NCBI GenBank assembly: GCA_021155855.1
Contig: JAJNAZ010000002.1
Span: 62,001 to 126,000, forward strand
Source: Solirubrobacterales bacterium
Lineage (GTDB): Bacteria > Actinomycetota > Thermoleophilia > Solirubrobacterales > 70-9
Length of the DNA stretch: 64,000 nucleotides
Direction: 5' to 3'
Shown: in pieces, positions 52,530 through 60,744 of the stretch
Layout of the letters: every line of letters starts with the position of its first letter
Numbering within the stretch: position 1 is the stretch's first letter
Position numbers and translations under genes: made by a program
Notes under the pieces: model-generated
The model's database searches: none
The model's input: only the letters and a program-made list of their open reading frames with translations
Told to the model about the DNA's origin: nothing

Positions 52530-52543
52530 ATGGGGCGCGGACG

Positions 52544-53158
52544 ATGAACGGGGCCGTCGAGGGCCCCGACGGCCGCCGCAGGTGCCCGTGGGGGTCCGGC
52601 CCCGAGTACCTCGCCTATCACGACCGGGAGTGGGGCCGCCCGGTCACCGACGACCGCGGGATCTACGAGCGGCTCACCCTGGAGGGGTTCCAGTCGGGAC
52701 TCTCTTGGCTGGTGATCCTGCGCAAGCGAGACGCGTTCCGGGACGCCTTCGCTTACTTCGATTTCGAGCGCGTGGCCGAGTTCGGCGAGCGCGACGTCGA
52801 GCGCCTGCTCGACGATGCCGGGATCGTCCGCAACCGGATGAAGATCGAGGCGGCGATCGCGAACGCGCGGGCGGCGCTGGAGCTGGCCCGCGCCGGCGAG
52901 TCGCTGGCGCGGCTGGCGTGGTCGTTCCGGCCCGCGGACGAGCCCCGGCCCGGCGACCTCGAGAGCGTGCCGGCGACGACGGGGGAGTCGGCGGCGCTGG
53001 CCCAGGAGCTCAAGCGGCGCGGGTTTCGCTTCGTCGGCCCGACGACGGCGTACGCACTGATGCAGGCGGTCGGGATCGTCAACGACCACGTCGTCGGGTG
53101 CGTCGTGCGCGACGAGGTCGAGCGCGAGCGTCGGACGGCGATCGGGGCGCTCGGATGA
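52544..53158 (+). CDS. tag: DNA-3-methyladenine glycosylase I
   Basis: The 204-residue protein excises 3-methyladenine from DNA. It has RRCPWGSGPEYLAYHDREWG at the N terminus and VNDHVVGCVV near the end, giving the four zinc ligands Cys14, His26, His182 and Cys186. FQSGLSWLVILRKRDAFRDAF and RFVGPTTAYALMQAVG are the helix-hairpin region. The ATG at 52544 is used. The stop overlaps the next ATG (ATGA). Confidence 0.95.
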   Translation: MNGAVEGPDGRRRCPWGSGPEYLAYHDREWGRPVTDDRGIYERLTLEGFQSGLSWLVILRKRDAFRDAFAYFDFERVAEFGERDVERLLDDAGIVRNRMKIEAAIANARAALELARAGESLARLAWSFRPADEPRPGDLESVPATTGESAALAQELKRRGFRFVGPTTAYALMQAVGIVNDHVVGCVVRDEVERERRTAIGALG

Positions 53159-53544
53159 GCACCGGAGACCCTGCGGCGGCGATCGCGGCGTTCGTCGACG
53201 CCTTCAACGCGGAGGACCTCGACGCGTTCGCACGGACGCTTGCGCCGACGGTAGAGATCCAAACCCGCCGCGGCCTCGTCCGCGGGATCGACGAGGCGCG
53301 CGAGTGGGCGACGCGCACGCCGTCGGGCGAGCTGCACCAGCGCCTGGTGCTCGAGGGGGCGCGGGCCGACGGCCATCCGGCCGTGGCGCTCGTCCGGCGG
53401 CAGTGGTTCTGGGAGCGAAGCCAAAAGGTCGCCCTCGAGGAGGAGCTCGGGGTGCTGGTGACGATCGACGGCGACGGGCTGATCACCCGCTGGCAGCCGT
53501 TCGAGCAGCGCGACGCGGCGCTGGCCGCGGCCGGGATCCGCTGA
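53155..53544 (+). CDS. NTF2-like (SnoaL-type) protein
   Basis: The 129-residue protein has the NTF2 cone fold: PAAAIAAFVDAFNAEDLDAF, RTLAPTVEIQTRRGLVRGID and beta strands through ITRWQPFEQRDAALAAAG. These small proteins bind or convert small hydrophobic molecules; no catalytic residue can be assigned. It starts at ATGA overlapping the tag stop, so it is probably cotranscribed, though a repair role is not evident. Confidence 0.85.
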   Translation: MSTGDPAAAIAAFVDAFNAEDLDAFARTLAPTVEIQTRRGLVRGIDEAREWATRTPSGELHQRLVLEGARADGHPAVALVRRQWFWERSQKVALEEELGVLVTIDGDGLITRWQPFEQRDAALAAAGIR

Positions 53545-53641
53545 GCTTCGAGCCAAGAGCGCCCGGTCGCCGCCCGCTGTTAGGGTCGCGTCGGCTCCGT
53601 CCGGGGCCTGGGCGTGAAGGCGACCTCTTGGAGGGATGTAG

Positions 53642-54970
53642 ATGACGCTCGTACGCCGGCCGCTCGCGGTCTCGATCGCGCTCGTCGGCCTTGTGGCCTG
53701 CTTGCTCGGGCTCGCCGCGCGGGCCTCAGCCACGCCCGACCGGGTCAAGGTTGGCCCGGACCTGCTCTTGCAGAGCGCCGGCGCCGTCACCGGCGAGGCC
53801 GCCGGGCAACGGTCCGAGCCGCCGCCGCCCCCACCGAGCCGCGACGGCCGGATCGTCGGCGGAAGCGCGACCACGATCGCCGAGTACCCGTGGCAGGCGG
53901 CGATCGCCTTCAACGACGAGTCCTTCGCCGGCAACGGCTTCGAGCGCCAGTTTTGCGGGGGTACGCTCGTCGCCCCGAACGTCGTCATCACCGCCGCGCA
54001 CTGTCTCTACGACAACCCAGACCCGATTGGCTTCAATCCGCCGGGCACCTACGAGACCTTCACCGGGCGGACCACGCTCTCCAGCGCCGAGGGCCAGGTA
54101 ATCGAATGGTCCGACTACTACTACTTCACCGATGACGCCGGCGTCCCGCTGTTCAACCCCTCGACGTTCGAGTTCGACGCCGTCTTCGTGGTTCTCGCCG
54201 GCACCTCGAGCTCACCGCCGATCAAGGTCGCCGGCGCCGACGAGGCAGCGACCTGGGCCCCGGGACGCAGAGCGTGGATCAGCGGTTGGGGCGACACGGC
54301 CGCGGGCGCCGCGGACTACCAGGACGTGCTGCGGGCGGCGCAGGTCCAGGTCATCGGCGACGATTTCTGCGCCGGCCCTGCCTCCTACGGGGGGGCGTTC
54401 GACGCCGGGTTGATGGTCTGCGCGGGGGTGCCGGGTGGCGGCATCGACGCCTGCCAGGGCGACAGCGGCGGCCCGCTCGTGGTTCCCGTGGTCGGCGGCA
54501 ACTCGAGGGCGAGTGGGACCTGGCGGCTGGTCGGCGACACGAGCTGGGGGATCGGCTGCGCCGCGGCGCAGTATCCGGGCATTTATGGTCGGATCGCCGG
54601 CGGGACCAGGATGGGCGATGCGCTCCGAGCCGGGATCCAGTCGGTCACCGGCGAGGACGTCTACGGGTCCGGCGCCCAGCCGGCCGAGCCGCCCGGGGTG
54701 TCGATAACGAAGAAGCCGAAGAACAAGACGAAGACGAAGAAGAAGAAGGCCAAGATCAGGTACCGGTTCCTCTCCAGCGATCCGGGTGCCGACTTCACCT
54801 GCCGGCTCGACCGCAAGCCCGCCAGGCCGTGCGTCTCGCCCTACAAGAAGAAGGTGAAGAAGGGCAAGCACCGGCTGAGGATCCTGGCCACCAACTTCCT
54901 CGGTGAGAGCGGCGCCGCGGCGACCGACAAGTTCAAGGTCAAACGCCAACAGAAGAAGCTGCGGCGGTAG
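53642..54970 (+). CDS. Secreted trypsin-like serine protease with basic C-terminal domain
   Basis: The 442-residue protein has a signal peptide (VSIALVGLVACLLGLAARAS), a propeptide ending before IVGG (71-74), and the chymotrypsin-fold triad: His120 in ITAAHC, Asp179 in FEFDAVFVVLA and Ser275 in CQGDSGGPLV. Cysteine pairs CGG/AHC and CAG/CQG are present. From about residue 355 a Lys-rich linker (KKPKNKTKTKKKKAK) leads to a beta domain (FTCRLDRKPARPCVSPYKKK). That domain is a common secreted-protein tail in Solirubrobacter-type genomes by memory. It is extracellular. Confidence 0.92.
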   Translation: MTLVRRPLAVSIALVGLVACLLGLAARASATPDRVKVGPDLLLQSAGAVTGEAAGQRSEPPPPPPSRDGRIVGGSATTIAEYPWQAAIAFNDESFAGNGFERQFCGGTLVAPNVVITAAHCLYDNPDPIGFNPPGTYETFTGRTTLSSAEGQVIEWSDYYYFTDDAGVPLFNPSTFEFDAVFVVLAGTSSSPPIKVAGADEAATWAPGRRAWISGWGDTAAGAADYQDVLRAAQVQVIGDDFCAGPASYGGAFDAGLMVCAGVPGGGIDACQGDSGGPLVVPVVGGNSRASGTWRLVGDTSWGIGCAAAQYPGIYGRIAGGTRMGDALRAGIQSVTGEDVYGSGAQPAEPPGVSITKKPKNKTKTKKKKAKIRYRFLSSDPGADFTCRLDRKPARPCVSPYKKKVKKGKHRLRILATNFLGESGAAATDKFKVKRQQKKLRR

Positions 54971-54985
54971 CTCTAAGCTCAGACC

Positions 54986-56102
54986 GTGGCCGAGATGCCG
55001 TCCAAGGAGGCCGTGAGCGCGCGGATCGGGGCGATCCGCGATGGCCTGACCCTGCTCGCGGACTACCTTTGACCCGGCCGGGCTCGAGGGCGAGGTAACC
55101 CGGCTCGAGGGCGAGATGGGGGCGCCCGGCTTCTGGGACGACCAGGAGCGGGCCGCGGCGACCTCCGCGAGCCATGCCCGCATCCAGCGTCGGCTCGACA
55201 CCTTCCGCAAGCTCGAGCGCGACGCCGCCGACCTCGACGAGCTCGCGGAAATGGCCGCCGACGACCCTGAGCTGGCCGCCGAGCTCGACTCCCAGCTCGC
55301 CTCGGTGGAGGACCGACTGGCGGCGCTCGAGGAGGCGCGCCTGTTCAGCGGCACCTACGACGCCGGCGACGCGGTGGTCACCGTGCGCTCGGGGGCCGGC
55401 GGCACCGATTCGCAGGATTGGACGGAGATGTTGCTGCGCATGTACCTGCGCTGGGCGGAGCGCCGCGGGTTCGAGGTCGAGATGAAGGAGGCGTCCGAGG
55501 GTGAGGAGGCGGGGATCAAGTCGGCGACCTTCATCGCCAAGGGCGAGAATGCCTACGGCCTCTTCGCCGCCGAGCGTGGTGTCCACCGCCTGGTCCGGAT
55601 CTCGCCCTTCGACGCCCAATCGCGCCGCCACACCGCCTTCGCGCAGGTCGATGTCGCGCCGCTGGTCGACGACGAGGTCTCGGTCGAGCTCGACGAGGAG
55701 GAGCTGCGGGTCGACACCTACCGCGCCTCGGGCGCCGGCGGCCAGCACGTCAACAAGACAGACTCCGCGGTCCGGATCACACACCTGCCCACCGGGATCG
55801 TGGTCCAGTGCCAGAACGAGCGGTCGCAGACGCAGAACAAGGCGACCGCGATGCGCCTGTTGCGGGCGCGGCTGCTCGAGCAGGAGGAGCGCAAGCGCGC
55901 CGAGCAGCTCGCCGCCGAGCGCGGCGAGCAGAAGGCGGCCGAGTGGGGCTCGCAGATCCGCAGCTACACCCTGCACCCGTCGACGCGGGTCAAGGACCAT
56001 CGCACCGGGTTCGAGGTCGGCGACGCGAATCGCGTCCTCGACGGCGACCTCGACGGCTTCGTCCGCGAGTACTTGCTCACCGCCGCGCGCGATCGTTCAT
56101 AG
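54986..56102 (+). CDS. prfB: Peptide chain release factor 2 (programmed +1 frameshift)
   Basis: Translation starts at the GTG at 54986 (an ATG at 54995 is possible). The first 28 codons end in a CTT followed by the in-frame stop TGA at 55070, after which reading continues in the +1 frame from GAC at 55071, giving about 371 residues. The body has the stop-reading SPF motif (RISPFDAQSRRH) and the catalytic GGQ in GAGGQHVNKTDSAVR, with PGFWDDQ near the start. It terminates translation at UGA and UAA. Frameshifting at its own UGA is the known RF2 autoregulation. Confidence 0.95.
55067..55073 (+). promoter_or_regulatory. Programmed +1 frameshift site of prfB
   Basis: The slip sequence CTTTGAC is exactly the RF2 consensus: CTT pairs, then TGA is bypassed to GAC. 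The usual Shine-Dalgarno-like AGGGGG three bases upstream is not evident; the bases there are GCGGACTAC. Confidence 0.93.
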
Positions 56103-56112
56103 TCGTCAGGCG

Positions 56113-57270
56113 ATGGCCGTCAGCGTCGCGGTTGGCGTTTCGGAGGAGCTCGACCCGGTCGAGGCGTTCGGCATCGCCGCGGCCCGGGCGGCGCGCGGGC
56201 TCGAGGGCGACTGCGACCTGGCGCTCGTCTTCGCCGGCGCGCCTCACCTGGGCCACGCCAAGTGGATCCTCTCCGAGGTCCACGAACGGCTCGCTCCGCG
56301 TTCCCTGATCGGCTGCGGCGCCGGGGGCGTGGTCGGCGCCGGGCGCGAAATCGAGGAGGGTCCCGGCGCGGTCGTCTGGGCGCTCGCGGCGCCGGAGGCG
56401 GAGATCGCCACCCACCACTTCGAGGTCGAGCCGCTCGCCGACGGGGTCGCGCTGCGCGGGCTGCCCGCGCCGGCCGAGCTCGGCGACGCCCTGCTCCTGC
56501 TCGCCGACCCCTACACGTTCAGCGCCGAGGTGCTGCTCGCCCAGCTCAACGCCACCCGGCCCGGGATGCCGGTCCTCGGCGGGCTGGCGAGCGCCGCGGC
56601 GGCGGGTTCTGCGGCGCTCTTTCGTGACGGCGACGTGCTTCACGGCGGCGCGGTGGCGTGCTCGCTCGCGGGGGTCCCGTTCGTGCCCTGCGTGTCGCAG
56701 GGCGCGACCCCGGTCGGGCCCGAGATGACGATCACCGCCGCGGAGGGAAACGTGATCGTTGAGCTCGCCTCGACCCCGGCGATCGAGCGCCTGCGCGCGG
56801 CGATCGGCGAGCTCGGCGCGCGCGAGCAGCGGCTCGCCGCCGAGGGGCTGATGCTGGGGCTGGTGATCGACGAGAACCAGCCCGCCTACGAGCGCGGCGA
56901 CTTCCTCGTCCGCCCGATCATCGGCGCCGATCCCGACGCCGGGACCCTGGCTCTCGGAGAGCGGGTCCGCGTCGGGCAGACGGTGCGCATGCACGTCCGC
57001 GACGGTGCCACCGCCGACGAGGATCTGCGAGACGCGCTGCGGGCGCAGGCGCAAGCACTGGGGACGTCCGGCGCCGCCGGGGCGCTGCTGTTCACTTGCA
57101 ACGGACGCGGCTCGCACATGTTCGAGATCCCCGACCACGACGCGAGCGCGGTCGAGGACGCGCTCGGAGCCCCCGCCGGGGGCTTCTTCTGCGCCGGCGA
57201 GATCGGCCCGGTCGGCGGGCGCAACTTCCTCCACGGCTTCACCGCCACGATCGCGGTGTTCGCGCGGTAG
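56113..57270 (+). CDS. FIST-domain protein
   Basis: The 385-residue protein has an N-terminal FIST_N half (DLALVFAGAPHLGHAKWILSE, SLIGCGAGGVVGAG) and a FIST_C half (GALLFTCNGRGSHMFEIPDH, PAGGFFCAGEIGPVGGRNFL). FIST domains are thought to sense small ligands such as amino acids in signalling proteins, and here it is a stand-alone form. It starts 11 bp after prfB on the same strand and precedes nadC by 9 bp. Confidence 0.9.
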   Translation: MAVSVAVGVSEELDPVEAFGIAAARAARGLEGDCDLALVFAGAPHLGHAKWILSEVHERLAPRSLIGCGAGGVVGAGREIEEGPGAVVWALAAPEAEIATHHFEVEPLADGVALRGLPAPAELGDALLLLADPYTFSAEVLLAQLNATRPGMPVLGGLASAAAAGSAALFRDGDVLHGGAVACSLAGVPFVPCVSQGATPVGPEMTITAAEGNVIVELASTPAIERLRAAIGELGAREQRLAAEGLMLGLVIDENQPAYERGDFLVRPIIGADPDAGTLALGERVRVGQTVRMHVRDGATADEDLRDALRAQAQALGTSGAAGALLFTCNGRGSHMFEIPDHDASAVEDALGAPAGGFFCAGEIGPVGGRNFLHGFTATIAVFAR

Positions 57271-57278
57271 GTCCCGCC

Positions 57279-58112
57279 GTGGAGGGACTTGCCGACCTCG
57301 TCGCCCGGGCGCTTGCCGAGGATGTCGGCGGCGGCGACCTCACCTCCGAGGCGATCGTCCCGGCCGACGTGCGAGCCCGGGCGCGGATCGTCCAGAAGCA
57401 GCAGGGCATCGTCTTCGGGCTCGCCCCGGCCGCGGAGGCATTCGCCCAAGCGGGCGCCGGTGGCCTCGAGGCGCTCGCGACCGAGGGCCGGTGGCGCGAC
57501 GACGTCCCCGCCGAGGTGGCACTCGTCTCCGGCCCCGCCCGCGCGCTGCTGCTCGCTGAGCGCACGGCGCTCAACTTCCTCACCCATCTCTCCGGAATCG
57601 CCACCCTCACCGCCCGTTTCGTCGCCGCGGTGCGGGGGACCGGCGCGACGATCCTCGACACCCGCAAGACCACGCCCGGGCTGCGGGAGCTCGAGAAGGC
57701 CGCGGTGTCCGCGGGCGGTGGCCAGAACCATCGCCGCGGCCTCGACGACGCGATCCTGATCAAGGAGAACCACATCGCGCTCGCCGGCGGGCTCGCGGCG
57801 GCGGTCGAGCGCGCCCGCGCCGCGCACCCGCAGCGCGAGGTCGAGGTCGAATGCCGCGACCGGGTCGAGGTAGCCGAGGCGCTCGCCGCCGGCGCGCAGC
57901 GGCTGCTGCTCGACAACATGCGCGCCGACGAGCTGCGAGCGGCGGTCGCCGAGCGGGGAACGGCCCGCGACGTCCGGCTCGAGGCCTCCGGCGGGGTGAC
58001 GCTCGCCAACGTCGCCGAGATCGCCGCCACCGGGGTCGACCTGATCTCGGTCGGCGCCCTCACCCACTCGGCGCCCGCGCTCGATCTGAGCATGTTGCTG
58101 CGGCCGAGCTGA
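57279..58112 (+). CDS. nadC: Nicotinate-nucleotide pyrophosphorylase (quinolinate phosphoribosyltransferase)
   Basis: The 277-residue protein converts quinolinate and PRPP to nicotinate mononucleotide in NAD synthesis. Motifs are EDVGGGDLTSEAIVP, TALNFLTHLSGIAT, DTRKTTPGLRELEK (127-140), GGGQNHRRGLDDAILIKENH, and LEASGGVTLANVAEIAATGVD. The start is a GTG at 57279. nadA lies about 1 kb downstream beyond the oppositely oriented mutM; nadB is not present in the window. Confidence 0.95.
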   Translation: MEGLADLVARALAEDVGGGDLTSEAIVPADVRARARIVQKQQGIVFGLAPAAEAFAQAGAGGLEALATEGRWRDDVPAEVALVSGPARALLLAERTALNFLTHLSGIATLTARFVAAVRGTGATILDTRKTTPGLRELEKAAVSAGGGQNHRRGLDDAILIKENHIALAGGLAAAVERARAAHPQREVEVECRDRVEVAEALAAGAQRLLLDNMRADELRAAVAERGTARDVRLEASGGVTLANVAEIAATGVDLISVGALTHSAPALDLSMLLRPS

Positions 58113-58156
58113 CCCAGTGCCTGCCGGCGCGGACCGGATCGACGGTCACCTAGCAG

Positions 58157-59020
58157 CTACTTCAGCAACCGTGATAGACGCCGGTCCTTGAGCACGCGGC
58201 CGCCGGTCTGCTCGGCGGGGCAGTAGTTGGTCTGGTGCTCGGCGAAGTAGACGGCCTCGATCGTCGTCCCGCAGCGCGGACAGGGCTCGCCCTCGTGGCG
58301 GTGGACCTTGAGCGGCATCGGCAGCTTGTCGGGCACCTGCTCGCCGACGACCTCCTCGTAGTGGTCGATCGCGCCGCCGAGCACGGCGAGCCCGTCGTAG
58401 AGCCGCTCGACCTCCTCGAAGCTCAACTCGCTGCCCTTTCGAAACGGCGACAGGCGCGCCTCCCAGAGGATCTCATCGACCCAGCTGCGCCCGATCCCGG
58501 CGATCGCGCGCTGGTCGCGAAGCAGCGGATGCAGGTGCCGAGGCTGGTCGACCGCCGCGGCGAGCGCCGCCAGCGGTGGCGTCGGCCAGGCCTCGGGACC
58601 GAGCGTCGCCACCATCTCGTCGCCCTCGACCGCTCCCTCGCGCAGCAGCTTCGCCCAGGCGCGCTGCTTGGTGCCGAACTCGCGCAGGCGCAGCTCGCGC
58701 CCGTCGGCGAGCCTGATCAGGACGCGAGAGCGGCGGTCCTTGAGCGAGGCGCGCTTGTCAAAGAGCTGCAGCCGCCCCGCCGACATCAGGTGGATGAGCA
58801 GGTCGAGCCGATCGCCGCCGTTGCCAGCGGCGAACTCCACGATCGGCATCTTGCCGACCCGCCGGGCGCCTTCGATCGTCCGGCCAACGAGCGAATCGAG
58901 CGGCGGCGTCACCGTCTTCATCGCCACCATCCCCGGCGCCAGGGCCGATTCGACCTCGGCGCCGGCGAGCGCGGCGGCGAGCCTGCGGACGGTGATCTCG
59001 ACTTCGGGCAGCTCGGGCAT
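58157..59020 (-). CDS. mutM: Formamidopyrimidine-DNA glycosylase with altered zinc finger
   Basis: The 287-residue protein starts MPELPEVEITVRRL, so Pro2 and Glu3 are the catalytic N terminus of Fpg/Nei enzymes. The body has the H2TH domain (DQRAIAGIGRSWVDEILWEA) and a C-terminal zinc-finger-like region CPRCGTTIEAVYFAEHQT. The last pair reads NYCPAEQTGG, where Glu replaces the usual fourth cysteine (CPxC). It removes oxidised purines, or acts as an Nei-like variant. It diverges from nadA. Confidence 0.92.
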   Translation of the reverse strand: MPELPEVEITVRRLAAALAGAEVESALAPGMVAMKTVTPPLDSLVGRTIEGARRVGKMPIVEFAAGNGGDRLDLLIHLMSAGRLQLFDKRASLKDRRSRVLIRLADGRELRLREFGTKQRAWAKLLREGAVEGDEMVATLGPEAWPTPPLAALAAAVDQPRHLHPLLRDQRAIAGIGRSWVDEILWEARLSPFRKGSELSFEEVERLYDGLAVLGGAIDHYEEVVGEQVPDKLPMPLKVHRHEGEPCPRCGTTIEAVYFAEHQTNYCPAEQTGGRVLKDRRLSRLLK

Positions 59021-59040
59021 CAGACGCTCCCTCAGTAAAC

Positions 59041-59054
59041 TGACTTGCAGGTCA
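59041..59054. promoter_or_regulatory. Imperfect palindrome between mutM and nadA
   Basis: TGACTTGCAGGTCA is a 14-bp palindrome with one mismatched pair, placed in the 100-bp spacer between the divergent genes. It might be an operator for NAD-biosynthesis control; no regulator is identified. Confidence 0.3.
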
Positions 59055-59120
59055 TTCGCCAGGTTTGAGGCCAGCGCAGCGGACTGGCACGGGTCGGCGA
59101 ACATAGGGAAAGGAAACGCG

Positions 59121-60155
59121 ATGGCGGTGCAGCTGCCGACGGTCCAGCCCAACCCAAATCATCAGCACTCCCCGAGGGAGATCGAGGAGATGGCCGATGA
59201 GGTGCGCGCGCTGGCCGCGGAGCGCAACGCGGTCATCCTCGCCCACAACTACCAGGTGCCCGAGGTCCAGGACGTCGCCGACCACATGGGCGACTCGCTC
59301 GGGCTCTCGCGCCGCGCCGCCTCCACCGACGCCGACGTGATCGTCTTCTGCGGCGTCCATTTCATGGCCGAGACCGCGTCGATCCTCTCCCCGGAAAAGA
59401 CCGTCCTGATCCCCGACCCCGACGCCGGCTGTTCGCTGTCGGACTCGATCGACGCCGATCAGCTTCGGGCCTGGAAGGCCGAGCACCCGGGAGCGGTGGT
59501 GGTCATGTACGTCAACACCTCGGCCGAGGTCAAGGCGGAGACCGACTACTGCTGCACCTCCTCGAACGCGGTCAACGTGGTCGAGCACATCTGGCGTGAG
59601 CACGGACCGGAGACCGAGATCCTGTTCGGACCCGACATGTGGCTGGGGTCGTTCGTCGCCCGCGAGACCGGGCTCACCGACGATCCGGAGCGCTACCGTC
59701 GCTTTCACGTCTGGGACGGTGAGTGCCACGTTCACGCCGGGATTCGGCCCGACGACATCGCCCGCACCCGCGCCGAGCACCCGGATGCCGAGTTTTTGAT
59801 CCATCCCGAGTGCGGCTGCTCCACCCAGGCGATGGAGTACGTCGCCTCCGGCGACGTCGACCCGGAGGGCGTACACATGCTCTCCACCTCCGGGATGCTT
59901 AAGCACGTCGAGGCCAACCCCGAGGGCGAGTTCGTCGTCGCCACCGAGACCGGGATGCTGTACCCGCTCCAGCAGGCCGCGCCTCGAGCACGGCTGGTCG
60001 AGGCCAACCGGATGGCGTTCTGCAAGTACATGAAGATGATCACCCTGCCGAAGGTTCGCGACTCGCTTCGGGAGATGAGGTTCGAGGTAAGGGTGCCCGC
60101 CGACATCGCCGAGCGCGCCCGACTCCCGATCGAGCGCATGGTGGCGATCGGGTAG
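59121..60155 (+). CDS. nadA: Quinolinate synthase A
   Basis: The 344-residue protein condenses iminoaspartate and dihydroxyacetone phosphate to quinolinate with a [4Fe-4S] cluster. Motifs are VILAHNYQVPEVQDVADHMG, VIVFCGVHFMAETA, the cysteine sites DYCCTSSNAVNVVEHIW and HPECGCSTQAMEYVASGD, then STSGMLKHVEANP and NRMAFCKYMKMITL. AAAGGAAACGCG precedes the ATG. It diverges from mutM and is probably in the same pathway as the nearby nadC. Confidence 0.95.
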   Translation: MAVQLPTVQPNPNHQHSPREIEEMADEVRALAAERNAVILAHNYQVPEVQDVADHMGDSLGLSRRAASTDADVIVFCGVHFMAETASILSPEKTVLIPDPDAGCSLSDSIDADQLRAWKAEHPGAVVVMYVNTSAEVKAETDYCCTSSNAVNVVEHIWREHGPETEILFGPDMWLGSFVARETGLTDDPERYRRFHVWDGECHVHAGIRPDDIARTRAEHPDAEFLIHPECGCSTQAMEYVASGDVDPEGVHMLSTSGMLKHVEANPEGEFVVATETGMLYPLQQAAPRARLVEANRMAFCKYMKMITLPKVRDSLREMRFEVRVPADIAERARLPIERMVAIG

Positions 60156-60217
60156 CTGACGCTCGTCCGGGACTCCGGTTGCACGCAGCCCGTGTGCCGC
60201 GGACCGGCGTCAAGCCT

Positions 60218-60712
60218 TTAGCCCGAAGCGCCCTCCCATACCGGGATCCCCCGGGCATCGCGGTGACCGATCGAGGCTTCGAGCGAGGATGCGCAGCCTC
60301 CTTGATTCTGCAACAGCTCGATTTCGCCAAGTGCTTTGGGCGCCAACAGCCCGCAGGCGCGCTCGCCGTCGCGGGCATCAAGCGCGGCGACGTACTCCCG
60401 TACCGTCCGTCTTGCCTCGCGCTCGAGCTCGGTCACCCGCGGGTCGCCGGCGCCGCTCTCAGCGGGCCCGGAGGGCTTGCCCTCGGGCGGAGGCTCGCGA
60501 TCGTCGGCCTCGCCGTCCGCCGCCTGGTCCTCGCGGTTCTCATCGCTCGGCTGCGCGTCGATCCCCGCCGCCGGCTCCTCTGCCCCCGCTGGGGTGGACT
60601 CGTCCTCCGACCCGCAGCCTCCCAGCCCCCACAGGACCAGCGAGGCGAGGATCGCCGTCATCGTTGCACTCGTCATTCGACGCTGCATTTTGCGGCTAAC
60701 GGTGGGGCTCAT
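60218..60712 (-). CDS. Putative lipoprotein, possibly C-terminally truncated
   Basis: The 164-residue frame has up to three N-terminal Met starts, a lipoprotein signal (MTAILASLVLWGLGGC) with lipobox LGGC, and an acidic Pro/Asp/Glu-rich linker (EDESTPAGAEEP on). A small helical/alpha-beta domain follows (VREYVAALDARDGERACGLL, QGGCASSLEASIGHRDARGI). Homologues recalled from related genomes continue about 50 residues beyond PVWEGA, where this frame stops. It is envelope-anchored, a substrate for Lgt. It diverges from the transketolase gene. Confidence 0.7.
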   Translation of the reverse strand: MSPTVSRKMQRRMTSATMTAILASLVLWGLGGCGSEDESTPAGAEEPAAGIDAQPSDENREDQAADGEADDREPPPEGKPSGPAESGAGDPRVTELEREARRTVREYVAALDARDGERACGLLAPKALGEIELLQNQGGCASSLEASIGHRDARGIPVWEGASG

Positions 60713-60744
60713 CCCGTCCGCCTCGAGACGTACGTTGACGCAAC

